From assembly GCA_963731625.1 (NCBI GenBank), contig CAVSWH010000001.1, positions 1,364,001 through 1,428,000 of the forward strand: a stretch of 64,000 bases of DNA. The letters run 5' to 3'. A program made the position numbers and the translations under genes. Within the stretch, counting starts at the first letter, position 1; every line of letters begins with the position of its first letter. A model generated the notes under the pieces. The model made no database searches, was not told where the DNA came from, and saw only the letters and a list, made by a program, of their open reading frames with translations. Below, piece by piece: positions 25,328-34,254 of the stretch. The DNA comes from PALSA-555 sp963731625 (GTDB taxonomy: Bacteria > Actinomycetota > Acidimicrobiia > IMCC26256 > PALSA-555).

Positions 25328-26706
25328 GCGTCGGAGTCCGCCGCCCCTTCGAGGCGGTCGACTACCAGGAGCTCGTGCGGGCCTTCCCGCCACCCCCCGA
25401 GTACTTCGAGCGGGCCTGGCTCGCCCCGCCCGAGGAGATCGAGCGGGTGCAGCTCAGCCGGCTGCGGGAGCGTGCCCTCGCCGCGGCGCAGGTCCCGTTC
25501 TTCGCGCGCCGGTGGGAGGCCGCCGGCTTCGACGCGCGAACGCTCAGCGGGCTGGGCGACCTGGAGCGCGTCCCGCCGTACACGGTCCACGACATCCGGA
25601 CGAGCATCGACGCGCATCCGCCATGGGGGGACTACCAGGCGGTGACGCCCGCCGACGCGCTGCGCGAGCCGCTGCGGGTGTTCATGTCGGGCGGGACGAC
25701 AGGGAAGTCCCGCCCGACCTTCTACACGCAGTGGGACCGGGAGGTCGGCGCCGTCCTCACCGCCCGGGCGCTGTACCTGCAGGGCATCCGACCGGGCGAC
25801 GTCGTCCTCAATTCCTGGGCCTACGGGACGCACAACGGGGCGTTCGCGTTCGACGAGGCGCTGCATCGCTGGCTGAACTGCGTGGTGCTGACGACGGGCA
25901 CGGGCAACGTGACGAGCAGCGAGCGCCAGGTCGAGCTGGCGATTGAGTACGGCGCCACGGCGATCCTGACCACCGGCGACTACCTGCTCCGTCTGGCCGA
26001 GGTCGCCCGCGAGCTCGGCTACGACCCGAAGCGGGACCTGAAGATCCGCGCGCTGCCCAACATCGGTGACCGCCAGCTCCTCGAGTCGACGTTCGACGCC
26101 GAGTGCTTCCACTCCTACGGGTTCCATGAGGTGCAGTGGGTGTCCGTCGAGTGCCCAGCCCACGACGGCCTGCACATCTTCGAGGACGCGTTCGTCGTGC
26201 AGATCGTCGACCCCGAGAGCGGGGAGCTGCTCCCCGACGGCGAGCAGGGCTCGCTGTGCATCACCGAGCTGTACAAGACCGGCAGCCCCCAGTTCCGGTA
26301 CAACATCATGGACCTGTCGACGCTGTACCCGCGGCAGCGCTGCGAGTGCGGGAGCTGGCTGCGCAAGATGGCGCCCTTCGCCGGCCGGGCCGACAACATG
26401 GTGAAGCTCCGTGGCGTGAACGTGTGGCCCGAGGCCGTGGGTGAGATCGCCCTCTCGGTTCCCGGCGTCGCGCCGGACTGGTTCGTGCGCGCCCTCCGGG
26501 AGGGGCGGCGCGACGACATGGTCGTCACCGTGACGAGCGACGCCGACCCGAGCACCTACGACGCCCTCGCCGCCGCGGTGGAGGCCCGGCTCGCAGAGCG
26601 CCTCGGCGTGAAGATCCGCGCTGAGGTCGTCGCGCCCGGGGCCCTCGACGCCTGGACCGAGGTCGGCACCTCCCCGAAGCTCAAGCGCTTCCGCGATGAC
26701 CGCTGA
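25324..26706 (+). CDS. AMP-dependent CoA ligase, phenylacetate-CoA-ligase-like (PaaK group)
   Basis: The 460-residue protein has the adenylating P-loop FMSGGTTGKSRPTFYT, an LNSWAYGTHNGAF region like PaaK, SYGFHEVQWVSVECPAH (A5-type motif), GSLCITELYKTGSPQFRYNIMDLS and KLRGVNVWPEAVGEI, ending SPKLKRFRDD. PaaK-group enzymes activate aryl acids to CoA thioesters. A cluster CECGSW (about residue 338) is where PaaK proteins often carry Cys. GTG overlaps the amidohydrolase stop (GTGA) and its end overlaps the next ATG by 11 bases. Confidence 0.88.
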   Translation: MSVGVRRPFEAVDYQELVRAFPPPPEYFERAWLAPPEEIERVQLSRLRERALAAAQVPFFARRWEAAGFDARTLSGLGDLERVPPYTVHDIRTSIDAHPPWGDYQAVTPADALREPLRVFMSGGTTGKSRPTFYTQWDREVGAVLTARALYLQGIRPGDVVLNSWAYGTHNGAFAFDEALHRWLNCVVLTTGTGNVTSSERQVELAIEYGATAILTTGDYLLRLAEVARELGYDPKRDLKIRALPNIGDRQLLESTFDAECFHSYGFHEVQWVSVECPAHDGLHIFEDAFVVQIVDPESGELLPDGEQGSLCITELYKTGSPQFRYNIMDLSTLYPRQRCECGSWLRKMAPFAGRADNMVKLRGVNVWPEAVGEIALSVPGVAPDWFVRALREGRRDDMVVTVTSDADPSTYDALAAAVEARLAERLGVKIRAEVVAPGALDAWTEVGTSPKLKRFRDDR

Positions 26707-27577
26707 CGGCGTCGTCGACGTCCTGTGCAACGCGTTCACACCGGACCGCCGCGCGGTCTGGGACGGCGCGATCGCGGCCACCGGGGTCGCAGTGAAGGTG
26801 CGCCGCGACGAGGAGGACAGCTTCGCCGAACCCGCGGCGATGGTGGCGCGCATGGACGAGCTCGGCGTCGACGCCCTGCTCCTGCCCACCGGCGACGTCG
26901 GCCGCCACGGCACGCTCGACGCCTTCGACTTCGAGCACATCGCCGCCCGCTGGACGGAGCTCGAGCGTCTCGTCGAGCAGTGGCCGGGCCGCTTCGCCGC
27001 GATGGCGCTCCTCGACCCGGACCGGGGCATGGCGGGCGTGCGGGAGCTGCGCGCCCGGCTCGCCGAGCCGTGGGTCGTCGGCGTCTACCTCCACACCCAC
27101 AGCTTCGACCGCCGGCTCGACCACGCCGACCTCTACCCGCTCTACGCGGCCGCGACGGACTTCGACGTCCCCGTCGCCATGCAGGCCGGCACCTCGGGCG
27201 GCCTCATGCCGAGCGAGTGCGGCCGGCCGATCACGATCGACCGCGCCGCGCTCTACTTTCCCGAGACCCGGTTCGTGCTGTCGCACCTCGGCTGGCCATG
27301 GGTGGACGAGGCGATCGCGATGGCACTGAAGTTCCCGAACGTGTACCTGGGCACCGCCGCGTACCCTCCGCGTCACTGGCCCGACGCGGTGCACCGCTTC
27401 GTGCGGGGACCCGGGCGACACAAGGTGGTGTTCGGGACGAACTTCCCGACCGTCGGCCACCGCCACGCCCTGGCCCAGCTCTGCGAGCTCGACCTCTCCC
27501 CGGACGTCGCCGCGGCGCTGCGCCAGGGGACGGCCCGGCGGGTCTTCACGCGACTGTCCGAAGGAGGCGCCCCGTGA
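26696..27577 (+). CDS. Amidohydrolase family protein (PF04909, short form)
   Basis: The 293-residue protein lacks the DxH start (it reads DVLCNAFTP) but keeps the later family landmarks: VGVYLHTHSFDRRLDHADLYPLYAAATDFDVPVAMQAGTSG, FVLSHLGWPWVDEAIAMALKFPNVYLGTAAYPPRHWP and VVFGTNFPTVGHRHAL. Loss of the first metal-binding pair and replacement of the final Asp motif by FGTNFPT suggest altered metal binding or a non-hydrolytic role. It overlaps genes on both sides. Confidence 0.8.
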   Translation: MTADGVVDVLCNAFTPDRRAVWDGAIAATGVAVKVRRDEEDSFAEPAAMVARMDELGVDALLLPTGDVGRHGTLDAFDFEHIAARWTELERLVEQWPGRFAAMALLDPDRGMAGVRELRARLAEPWVVGVYLHTHSFDRRLDHADLYPLYAAATDFDVPVAMQAGTSGGLMPSECGRPITIDRAALYFPETRFVLSHLGWPWVDEAIAMALKFPNVYLGTAAYPPRHWPDAVHRFVRGPGRHKVVFGTNFPTVGHRHALAQLCELDLSPDVAAALRQGTARRVFTRLSEGGAP

Positions 27578-28116
27578 TCGGCGAGGTCTACAACATGCCG
27601 CCCCAGCCGCCCGTGGCCGAGCACACCCGCTACTTCGACGCGGGCGCGGTCCGGATCGGCGTGGAGTACCGCGATGTCGACCCGGCGTCGCTCACCGAGA
27701 CCTACGCCGGCAACGCGGCGCACCTCGCCGAGCTGGAGGAGCGCTCACCCGACGGCGGGTTCTCGGACGAGGGCGTGTCGATCCACGTGTGCGGCGACGA
27801 CGGCCACGAGTACGTGCGCTTCGACGTGTTCGACGAGGAGCCGCACTACCACTACGTCCACAAGACGCCCGCCGACGGCGAGATCATCAACAACGTCATC
27901 GCGTACGACGCGGTGGCGCTCGGCGACATGCTCGACTGGGCGATCGAGCGGCTGCGCACCCGGCTCCCCGACATGCTGCGCGCCGCGGGCGGCGACGACG
28001 TCGCGGCACGCCTCGACAGCGAGCAGGTCGCCCGCGCCGTCACCGACGCCGAGGCGCTGGCCCGCCAGGCGCGTGCCGCCCACGCGTCCGCGGCGCGCTC
28101 GAGGGTGACCGCTTGA
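27574..28116 (+). CDS. Conserved protein of unknown function with His-rich motif, end of four-gene operon
   Basis: The 180-residue protein is soluble and acidic, with FDVFDEEPHYHYVHKTP (four His/Tyr alternating) and IAYDAVALGDMLDWAIERLRTRLPDMLRAAG, then an Ala-rich helical tail. The HYHYVH stretch could bind a metal or cofactor. I do not recognise a characterised family. GTG overlaps the amidohydrolase stop, so it is made with the CoA ligase and the two amidohydrolases and probably belongs to the same pathway or enzyme complex. Confidence 0.7.
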   Translation: MIGEVYNMPPQPPVAEHTRYFDAGAVRIGVEYRDVDPASLTETYAGNAAHLAELEERSPDGGFSDEGVSIHVCGDDGHEYVRFDVFDEEPHYHYVHKTPADGEIINNVIAYDAVALGDMLDWAIERLRTRLPDMLRAAGGDDVAARLDSEQVARAVTDAEALARQARAAHASAARSRVTA

Positions 28117-28141
28117 CCTGACGGGCGGTGGGCGCGACCGA

Positions 28142-29299
28142 TCAGGGATGCTGGCTCGCGTAGGCGATCATCCGGGCGTAGATCTCGAGGATCTTGATGC
28201 TGTAGTCCGGATCGGTGGCCCACTTGCCGTTGCCCATCACGTTCCAGGCGGGGGCGGCGCCCTTGTACGCGAACGAGTCGTACGACGCGGCCGCCGCGGG
28301 AGGCGGGCTGCCGAAGAGCGCGGGCTCGGGTGGGTCCGGGAGCAGCGCAGCGCGGCTGCCCGGATCGGCGTAGCTGCGCAGCAGCTGGATCTGGGCCCGG
28401 ACGCCGTCGAGCGGGGTCGGGAACGCGATCTCGCTCGTGCAGCTGTCGCACGCACCGATGCCCGCGAAGTTGCTGTCAAGCGCGTGCCCGAACGACCCGG
28501 TCTCGAGCACGGCCTGGGCGAACGCGAGGTCTCCGGCGACGTCGTACGCATCGCCTTCGAGGATGTACATCTTCGCCAGGTCGTCGATGCTCGTGTTGCC
28601 GGCGAGGTGCGCCACCGCGCCCGTCGAGTGGAACCACCCGGCGAGCTCGGTGGCGTTGAGCCGGGCCGGCCCCATGAGGGGGACGCCGCCGAGCATCGAG
28701 AGGATGCCCTCGTCGCGGGTCTTCACCGCATCGAGGCTGGTCTGCTCGGCCTGGAGGTTCGCCTCGTCCGTCTGGACCGAGAGAGCGTCGGCCGCCTTCT
28801 GCGCCTGCTCGGTCTGCAGCTGCGCTTCGACCGCGTTGAGCTGGTCGAGCTGGCGGTTCTCGTCGGCGGACGCGGCGTTCGTGTACGCCTCGCCGGCCGC
28901 GATGTCGACCACGTGCTGGACGCGCAGGACAGCGCCATCCTGGTCCTGGGACTCGTAGACCGCGGCGGCGCGCGCCGCGAGCTCGGCCTTCAGCTGGTCG
29001 ATCTGGGTCTGCGCGGCGTTGGCGCGCGCCGTCACGTCGGCGAGCGCGGCCTGCGCGGCCGCGAGGTGCGCCTGGATCGCAGCGACCTGCGCGGCGACGA
29101 GGTCGAGGCGGGTGCTCGTCTGCGCGAGCTCGAGTGACGCCGCCACGATCTGGTCGGTGGTCGCGGGCGGCAGCGTCGTGGTCGTGGTGCTCGCGGGCGG
29201 CGGAGCGGCCGTCTGTGCACCGGCCCCGGGGGCGAACGCCACGGCGGCCACGACGAGCCCGAGCGGCGCCAGCAATGCGGATCGGCGGGCGAGCTTCAC
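28142..29299 (-). CDS. Secreted glucosaminidase-like protein with coiled-coil N-terminal half
   Basis: With GTG at 29299 the protein is 385 residues and starts with a good signal peptide (MKLARRSALLAPLGLVVAAV...GAGA). An upstream GTG at 29335 is also in frame but would bury the signal. Residues about 45-210 form a long Ala/Gln/Glu-rich coiled coil, as in PcsB/NlpC-type wall hydrolases. The C-terminal part has ILEGDAYDVAGDLAFAQAVLETGSFGHALDSNFAGIGACDSC, like FlgJ/LytG glucosaminidase domains with Glu in LETGSFG. Likely role: peptidoglycan cleavage during growth or division. Regulation is unclear. Confidence 0.8.
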   Translation of the reverse strand: MKLARRSALLAPLGLVVAAVAFAPGAGAQTAAPPPASTTTTTLPPATTDQIVAASLELAQTSTRLDLVAAQVAAIQAHLAAAQAALADVTARANAAQTQIDQLKAELAARAAAVYESQDQDGAVLRVQHVVDIAAGEAYTNAASADENRQLDQLNAVEAQLQTEQAQKAADALSVQTDEANLQAEQTSLDAVKTRDEGILSMLGGVPLMGPARLNATELAGWFHSTGAVAHLAGNTSIDDLAKMYILEGDAYDVAGDLAFAQAVLETGSFGHALDSNFAGIGACDSCTSEIAFPTPLDGVRAQIQLLRSYADPGSRAALLPDPPEPALFGSPPPAAAASYDSFAYKGAAPAWNVMGNGKWATDPDYSIKILEIYARMIAYASQHP

Positions 29300-29450
29300 G
29301 TGGTCTCGGACATGGTTCGCCAGGCAGGAGGTCACAGGTATTGACGACCAGTTCGGGCCCGGACTTGATGGGAATGTCGTCGCCGGCGACGGGCGTCACC
29401 GCGCAGGACACCGCACGCGCGCCGCCGTGATGGTCGGGCGCCGCGGCCGT

Positions 29451-29999
29451 TTAGTCGCGCGCCGACGAGCGGCGCCGGCGCCGCCGCCGGCGGGACTCGT
29501 CGTGGCGTGCGCTCCCTTGGGGCTTGGGCACGACGCTGAGCGAGCCGTCGACCTCGAGCACGACGAGCTGACAGTCCGCGGGTCCGTCGACGCCGTGCTC
29601 ACGGCACGCCTCGTCAAGCTCGGCGTTCGTGATGCGCTCGCGCTGCATGCGGCCCGCGAGCACCTGCCCATGGTTCACGAGCAGCGTGGGTGAGCCGACG
29701 ACGCGCTGCTCCAGTGAGCTGTCGCGCGCCAGGAGCCGGGCGAGCACCCACGTGACCAGGAGGACCGTGCTCGACACGGCGAGGCCGATCGCCAGGTTGC
29801 CGAGCCCGCCCGTCATGGCGTTCTGCACGGCGTTCGAGAGGGCCATCACCATCGCGAGGTCGTAGACGTTGAACTGCGCCAACCCGCGCTTGCCGGTGAG
29901 CCGGAACCCCACGAGGAGCACGACGACGATGACGACCGTCTTCACGGCCTGCTCGGCCACCCGGGTCCCGCTGACCGGCGCGAGCGCCAGGAGGTGCAT
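29451..29999 (-). CDS. DUF421 (YetF-like) membrane protein
   Basis: The 182-residue protein has three N-terminal transmembrane helices including LVGFRLTGKRGLAQFNVYDLAMVMALSNAVQNAM, then the cytoplasmic domain (GSPTLLVNHGQVLAGRMQRERITNAELDEACREHGV) typical of YetF/DUF421. It ends in an Arg-rich tail (SRRRRRRRRSSARD). ATG overlaps the stop of the next DUF421 gene (TGATG). The family is linked to spore or envelope functions in Bacillus, but its activity is unknown. Confidence 0.88.
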   Translation of the reverse strand: MHLLALAPVSGTRVAEQAVKTVVIVVVLLVGFRLTGKRGLAQFNVYDLAMVMALSNAVQNAMTGGLGNLAIGLAVSSTVLLVTWVLARLLARDSSLEQRVVGSPTLLVNHGQVLAGRMQRERITNAELDEACREHGVDGPADCQLVVLEVDGSLSVVPKPQGSARHDESRRRRRRRRSSARD

Positions 30000-30532
30000 C
30001 ACGGGAGCCGGATTCCCCGGTAGTGGCGACGAGTCTTCAAGACCTGCGAGTTGCGCGGGACGACGCTGATCGAGCCGTCGGCCTCGAGGACCGCCAGCTG
30101 CACGTCGGCGACCTGGTCGATGCCGTGCTCGCGAAGAGCCGCGTCGAGCTCGTCCATCGTGATGCCCTGGCGCGACATACGGGATCGCAGCGGCTGACCG
30201 TCGTGGACGATGAGGATCGGGCCGCCGACGAGGAACCGCTCGGCCCGTCGTGAGCGGCTGATGACCTTGTTGAGCCCCCAGTTCAACGTGAAGAGCACGA
30301 CCGCGGCGACGATGCCGCCGCCGAGGGTGTTGTCGTTGTTGATCATCGCGTTCTGGACGGCGTTGCCCAAGATGATGATCAGGACGAGGTCGTAGAGGCT
30401 CATCTGGCCGAGCTCGCGCTTGCCGAAGAGCCGCAGCCCGGCGACGAGGAAGAGGTACACCACCGCCGTCTTGGCCGCGATGATCGCCGCGCCGCTGAGC
30501 GTTGGATGATCGAAGACGGAGGAAAGGCTCAT
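29999..30532 (-). CDS. DUF421 (YetF-like) membrane protein
   Basis: The 177-residue protein has the same plan: VYLFLVAGLRLFGKRELGQMSLYDLVLIIILGNAVQNAMI and GGPILIVHDGQPLRSRMSRQGITMDELDAALREHGI, then LAVLEADGSISVVPR. GGAGGAAAGG precedes the ATG. It is paired with the downstream copy and divergent from a third copy 40 bases away. Confidence 0.9.
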   Translation of the reverse strand: MSLSSVFDHPTLSGAAIIAAKTAVVYLFLVAGLRLFGKRELGQMSLYDLVLIIILGNAVQNAMINNDNTLGGGIVAAVVLFTLNWGLNKVISRSRRAERFLVGGPILIVHDGQPLRSRMSRQGITMDELDAALREHGIDQVADVQLAVLEADGSISVVPRNSQVLKTRRHYRGIRLP

Positions 30533-30572
30533 GCTCGTGACCGCGCCCGGAGCGCGGCCAGTATCTTGACCT

Positions 30573-31089
30573 GTGGCCACCGTCTCCGCCGCGATCTCGA
30601 CCTCGTCGGTGCCGGTGCTGGTGATCGTGGCCGGCACGACGGCCGCCATCTACTGCTTCCTCATCGTCGGGTTGCGCCTGCTCGGCCGTCGCCAGCTCGC
30701 GCAGCTGAACGGGCTGGACCTGGTCGTCGTGCTGCTCCTCGGCAGCGCGGTCGAGACCGCGATGATCCACGGCGACCTGTCGCTGGCCGCCGGGCTGGTG
30801 AGCGCCACGACGCTCCTCGTCACGAACCGCCTGCTCACGCTCGCCTTCATGCGCTCGCCGCGGCTGTGCGAGCTCGTGAACGGCGGCCCGGTCCTGCTCG
30901 TCCACGACGGGCAGGTGATCGAGTCGCACTGCCGTCGGGTCGGGCTGACGCGACCCGGACCTGGACGCGGCCTTGCGGGGACGCGGCTACGCCGACGCCG
31001 CGGCCGTGAAGGAGGCCGTGTACGAGACGGACGGGACCATCAGCGTCGTCGGGCCGGCCCGAGGGCCTGACCCGCCGGGCGGTTCGTGA
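30573..31089 (+). CDS. DUF421 membrane protein with frameshift near the C-terminus
   Basis: The first 127 codons give a normal DUF421 protein (CFLIVGLRLLGRRQLAQLNGLDLVVVLLLGSAVETAM, GGPVLLVHDGQVIESHCRRVGLTR). The expected rest of the cytoplasmic domain (DLDAALRGRGYADAAAVKEAV, then YETDGTISVVG) lies in another frame, ending at TGA 31087-31089. One extra C in the CCC at 30954-30956 accounts for the shift. Uncorrected, translation ends at 31070 with an Arg-rich nonsense tail. Either a recent mutation or a homopolymer sequencing error. Confidence 0.72.
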
Positions 31090-31177
31090 GGGCCCCGCGT
31101 TTCGGGAAGGATGACCCCCATGGCAGTGCCCGCCGGCGGCGCACGCCCGTGACCACCCAGACGACGAGCGCCCCGTC

Positions 31178-31930
31178 ATGACGCCGCAGGTCCTCATCGT
31201 CCTCGGCGCGTTCCTGGCGTCGTCGGTCGAGATGGTCGAGGCGCTCACCATCGTGCTCGCCGTCGGCTTCACCCGCGGCTGGCGCCCGGCGATGATCGGG
31301 GTCGGCGCGGCGTGCGGGACGCTCGCGGTCCTCGTCGCCGCCCTCGGACCAGCACTCACCCAGATCCCCCTGTCGGCGCTCCGCGTCTTCGTCGGCGCGG
31401 TGCTCCTCGTCTTCGGCCTCCAGTGGCTGCGCAAGGCGATCCTGCGCGCCGGCGGGGTCCGCGCCCTGCACGACGAGGACGCGATCTACGCCCGTGAGGT
31501 CGCGCTGTCAGAGAAGACCGAGGCGACCGACACGCTCATGGACTGGTACGGCTTCACGCTGTCGTTCAAGGGCGTGCTGCTCGAGGGCCTCGAGGTCGTG
31601 CTCATCGTCGTGAGCTTCGGCAGCACCGGCGGCCACCTCGGCCTCGCCGCGGCCGGCGCCGCCGCCGCGCTCCTCGTCGTCGGCGGCGTGGGCGCGCTCG
31701 TGCACCGTCCGCTCAGCCGCGTCCCGGAGAACTCGATGAAGTTCGTGGTCGGCATCATGCTGACCTCGTTCGGGGTGTTCTGGGGCGGTGAGGGGGTGGG
31801 CGTCTCGTGGCCGGGATCCGATCTCGCGCTCCTCGGCGTCATCGGCTTCTTCGCGCTGGTCGCGCTCGTGCTCGTGACCGACCTGCGACGACGCGCCACG
31901 CTGACGTCGCGCGCGACGAGCAGCGCCTGA
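31178..31930 (+). CDS. Multi-pass membrane protein with two E-x-x-E helices (permease-like)
   Basis: The 250-residue protein has about seven transmembrane segments arranged as two related halves. Each half begins with a helix containing Glu-x2-Glu: SSVEMVEALTIVLAVG (E18, E21) and LLEGLEVVLIVVSFG (E136, E139). Such paired acidic helices are seen in Ftr1-type iron permeases and GDT1/TMEM165-type cation transporters, and the protein resembles the uncharacterised COG4280 group. A divalent cation or other transport role is a fair guess, not shown. Followed at once by a small membrane protein. Confidence 0.7.
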   Translation: MTPQVLIVLGAFLASSVEMVEALTIVLAVGFTRGWRPAMIGVGAACGTLAVLVAALGPALTQIPLSALRVFVGAVLLVFGLQWLRKAILRAGGVRALHDEDAIYAREVALSEKTEATDTLMDWYGFTLSFKGVLLEGLEVVLIVVSFGSTGGHLGLAAAGAAAALLVVGGVGALVHRPLSRVPENSMKFVVGIMLTSFGVFWGGEGVGVSWPGSDLALLGVIGFFALVALVLVTDLRRRATLTSRATSSA

Positions 31931-31931
31931 C

Positions 31932-32168
31932 GTGGGCCTGCTGCGCCGCGTCGGGCACTTCTGGTACGACTTCCTGATCGGCGACGACTGGGTCGCCGCA
32001 GTGTGCGTGCTCGCCGCCCTGGGACTGACGGCCGCGCTCACCGACGCGCACAACCCCTGGTGGCTGCTGCCCGTCGCGGTGGCCGGCGTGCTCACGATGT
32101 CGGTCCGGCGGGCGGCCCGAGCGGCCGGCCCCGGACCCGCCGAGACCGCGCCACCCGGCAACGGCTGA
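31932..32168 (+). CDS. Small membrane protein, unknown
   Basis: The 78-residue protein has two hydrophobic segments (WVAAVCVLAALGLTAALTDA, WWLLPVAVAGVLTMSV) and a Pro-rich tail. GTG lies one base after the stop of the permease-like gene, so the two are cotranscribed and may form a complex. No family recognised. Confidence 0.65.
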   Translation: MGLLRRVGHFWYDFLIGDDWVAAVCVLAALGLTAALTDAHNPWWLLPVAVAGVLTMSVRRAARAAGPGPAETAPPGNG

Positions 32169-32309
32169 GACGCTGCGCCGGGGCGCGAGACCGCTCCCGA
32201 TAGCGTCGATTCGGTGACGTCCCGAACGGCGCGGGTCCGCACCCTGCGGTCGACGTGACCGCACCCCCCGCCCACGGGACCGGGCGCCTGGACACGCGGC
32301 GCGCCGCGG

Positions 32310-33641
32310 TTGACGCTCCTCGGCGTCACCGCCGCGCTCCTCGTCGCGCTGATCGGCGCGCCGCGCCACGGGATCGCCAGCACGCTCCTCGTCGTGGCCT
32401 CGGCGGCGACCGGGGGCGGGTTCGCGTTCCTCGAGGGCCGCCGCCAGCTCCTGGGGCTCCGCCCCGTCGTCGTGGCGGTCGGCGTCGTGCTGCTCATGGC
32501 CGTCGCGGTCTGGCCGCAGTCCTCGAACGACGTCTGGTCCTACACGATGTACGGCCGGATGGTGAGCGCCCACGGCGTGAGCCCCTACCAGCACGTGCCC
32601 GCCGACTTCCCGACGGATCCCTTCGATCACCTCGTCAGCCCGATCTGGCAGCACCGCGGGTCGGTGTACGGCCCGGCGTTCGTCGGCTACGCCGCCACCC
32701 TGACCGCGGTCGCGGGCGATTCGCGGCTCGCGGACCGGCTGCTGTTCCAGCTCGGTGCCGCGCTCGCCGTGGCCGCCGCGCTCGCGCTGGTGTGGCGGCG
32801 GACCCGCAGCCCGGCCGCCGTCGCCTGGCTCGGGCTGAACCCCGTGTTCGGGGCGATCATCGTGAACAGCGGCCAGATCGACGCGCTGATCGGGCTGGCG
32901 ATCCTCGTCGCCGCGCTGCTGGCCGCCCAGCGACGAGGCTGGGCGAGCGGCGTCGCGCTCGGCGTCGCCACGCTGCTCAAGGTGACGAGCCTGCTCGCGC
33001 TGCCCGCGCTCGTGTTCTGGGCGTGGCGGCGCGGTGAGCGGCGCCTCGCGCAGCAGGTCACCGTGGCGACGTTGTCCACGACGGCGATCGTCTACCTGCC
33101 GTTCGTGACCGGGCAGTCGCACGTGCTGGCGGGCGCCGACCACTCGGTGACGCCCGGCTCGCCGTGGAACCTGCCGGCGCAGCTGCTCGTCGGGAAGGAC
33201 GCCGGCCGCGACCTGCCGGGCCTCCTCCCGTCGAACGACACCCTGTCCGTCCTCTTCTATCTGTCCCTCGCGCTGGTCGGCGTCCTCGCCATCGTCGTCG
33301 CGTGGCGCTGGGCGTCGGCGGACCGGCCCGAGCTCGGCGTCGGGGCGGCGACGGCGAGCTACGCGATGGCCGCGGAGTACACGCTCCCCTGGTACGCGGG
33401 CTGGGCCCTGCCCGTGCTGGCCGACGATCGCCCGTCGCGGCTCGCCTGGGTGATCTGGTGGCAGTCCGTCGTGCTGCTCGCCGCTTGGAAGCTGCCGACG
33501 CACCACACCGGATCGGTGGCCGACACGATCCTGCGCGGCACCTTCGCGTACGCGCTGCCACTCGTCCTGCTCGTCGCGTACGTCGCCGTCGGGGACCACG
33601 GGCCCGTCCGGGCGCCCGCGCCGGCCGCGGCGCCCGGATAG
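32310..33641 (+). CDS. Polyprenol-phosphate-mannose-dependent mannosyltransferase-like membrane protein (GT-C, GT87/MptB-like)
   Basis: The 443-residue protein has about ten transmembrane helices. The first large loop has PQSSNDVWSYTMYGRMVSAHGVSPYQHVPADFPTDPF, the Asp/Tyr loop typical of actinobacterial GT-C mannosyltransferases (MptA/MptB, PimE group). Also typical are AVAWLGLNPVFGAIIVNSGQIDALIG and LLKVTSLLALPAL. It would add mannose to envelope lipoglycans on the outer face. TTG at 32310 is the only usable start; a TGA lies in frame at 32256. Confidence 0.82.
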   Translation: MTLLGVTAALLVALIGAPRHGIASTLLVVASAATGGGFAFLEGRRQLLGLRPVVVAVGVVLLMAVAVWPQSSNDVWSYTMYGRMVSAHGVSPYQHVPADFPTDPFDHLVSPIWQHRGSVYGPAFVGYAATLTAVAGDSRLADRLLFQLGAALAVAAALALVWRRTRSPAAVAWLGLNPVFGAIIVNSGQIDALIGLAILVAALLAAQRRGWASGVALGVATLLKVTSLLALPALVFWAWRRGERRLAQQVTVATLSTTAIVYLPFVTGQSHVLAGADHSVTPGSPWNLPAQLLVGKDAGRDLPGLLPSNDTLSVLFYLSLALVGVLAIVVAWRWASADRPELGVGAATASYAMAAEYTLPWYAGWALPVLADDRPSRLAWVIWWQSVVLLAAWKLPTHHTGSVADTILRGTFAYALPLVLLVAYVAVGDHGPVRAPAPAAAPG

Positions 33642-33902
33642 CGAGACGGCCTCCCGGGGGCGACTCGCCAGCGTCCCGGCCCGGGGGGTCTGTGCGGGCA
33701 GCTACCGGCCGGGAGACGCGAGCCGCCCCACGGCTCGGCGCCGCTCTGGAACCATGCGCCGAGCCTCGGGAGACCGCTTCGTGGGTACGGTAAGGCGAGG
33801 CGCATCAGCCGGACGTAAAGAACACCTGAGCGGTCCGTGAGCCCCGGATCGCCTCGCGCGGCGATCGGGCGGGCGAGACCGGGCGGAACCGGGAGGATGT
33901 GG

Positions 33903-34244
33903 ATGATCCGGGGCGGCATGCCGACCCTGTACGTGTCGGACCTCGACCGGTCGGTGCGCTTCGACACCGAGTGGTTGGGTTTGGGGCTGGTGTTCCGCGC
34001 CGGCGACCACTGGGCGCAGGTCGACGCCGGGGACGGCCCCCAGCTCGGGCTGCACCCCGGCGCGTCGGGCCCGCCGGCCACGACCGTCTCGGTCGGGCTG
34101 ATCGTCACCGAGCCGATCGACGACGTCGTCGCGACCCTGCGGTCGCGGGGCGCGACGATCGAGGATCCGAACCGTGAGGGCTGGCCGGCGATCGCGTCGT
34201 TCCCGGACGCCAACCCGCTGTACCTGGACGAGCCCGGGCGATAG
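33903..34244 (+). CDS. VOC-family (glyoxalase-fold) protein
   Basis: The 113-residue single-module VOC protein has MPTLYVSDLDRSVRFDTEWLGLGLVFRAGDHWAQVD and IEDPNREGWPAIASFPDANPLYLDEP. ATG at 33903 has GGGAGG 6 bases upstream. It is followed after 10 bases by an aldo/keto reductase gene, so the two probably share a transcript. The 261 bases before it hold no recognisable gene. Confidence 0.82.
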   Translation: MIRGGMPTLYVSDLDRSVRFDTEWLGLGLVFRAGDHWAQVDAGDGPQLGLHPGASGPPATTVSVGLIVTEPIDDVVATLRSRGATIEDPNREGWPAIASFPDANPLYLDEPGR

Positions 34245-34254
34245 GAGGACCGAC

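Noticed and set aside
29300..29450. Possible c-di-AMP riboswitch before the glucosaminidase-like gene
   Set aside because: Such riboswitches often precede wall-hydrolase genes in actinobacteria, but the conserved ydaO-type sequence blocks are not present.
30506..31009. Alternative frame over the third DUF421 gene
   Set aside because: Its translation is Arg-rich without motifs. The DUF421 frame with one corrected base explains the region better.
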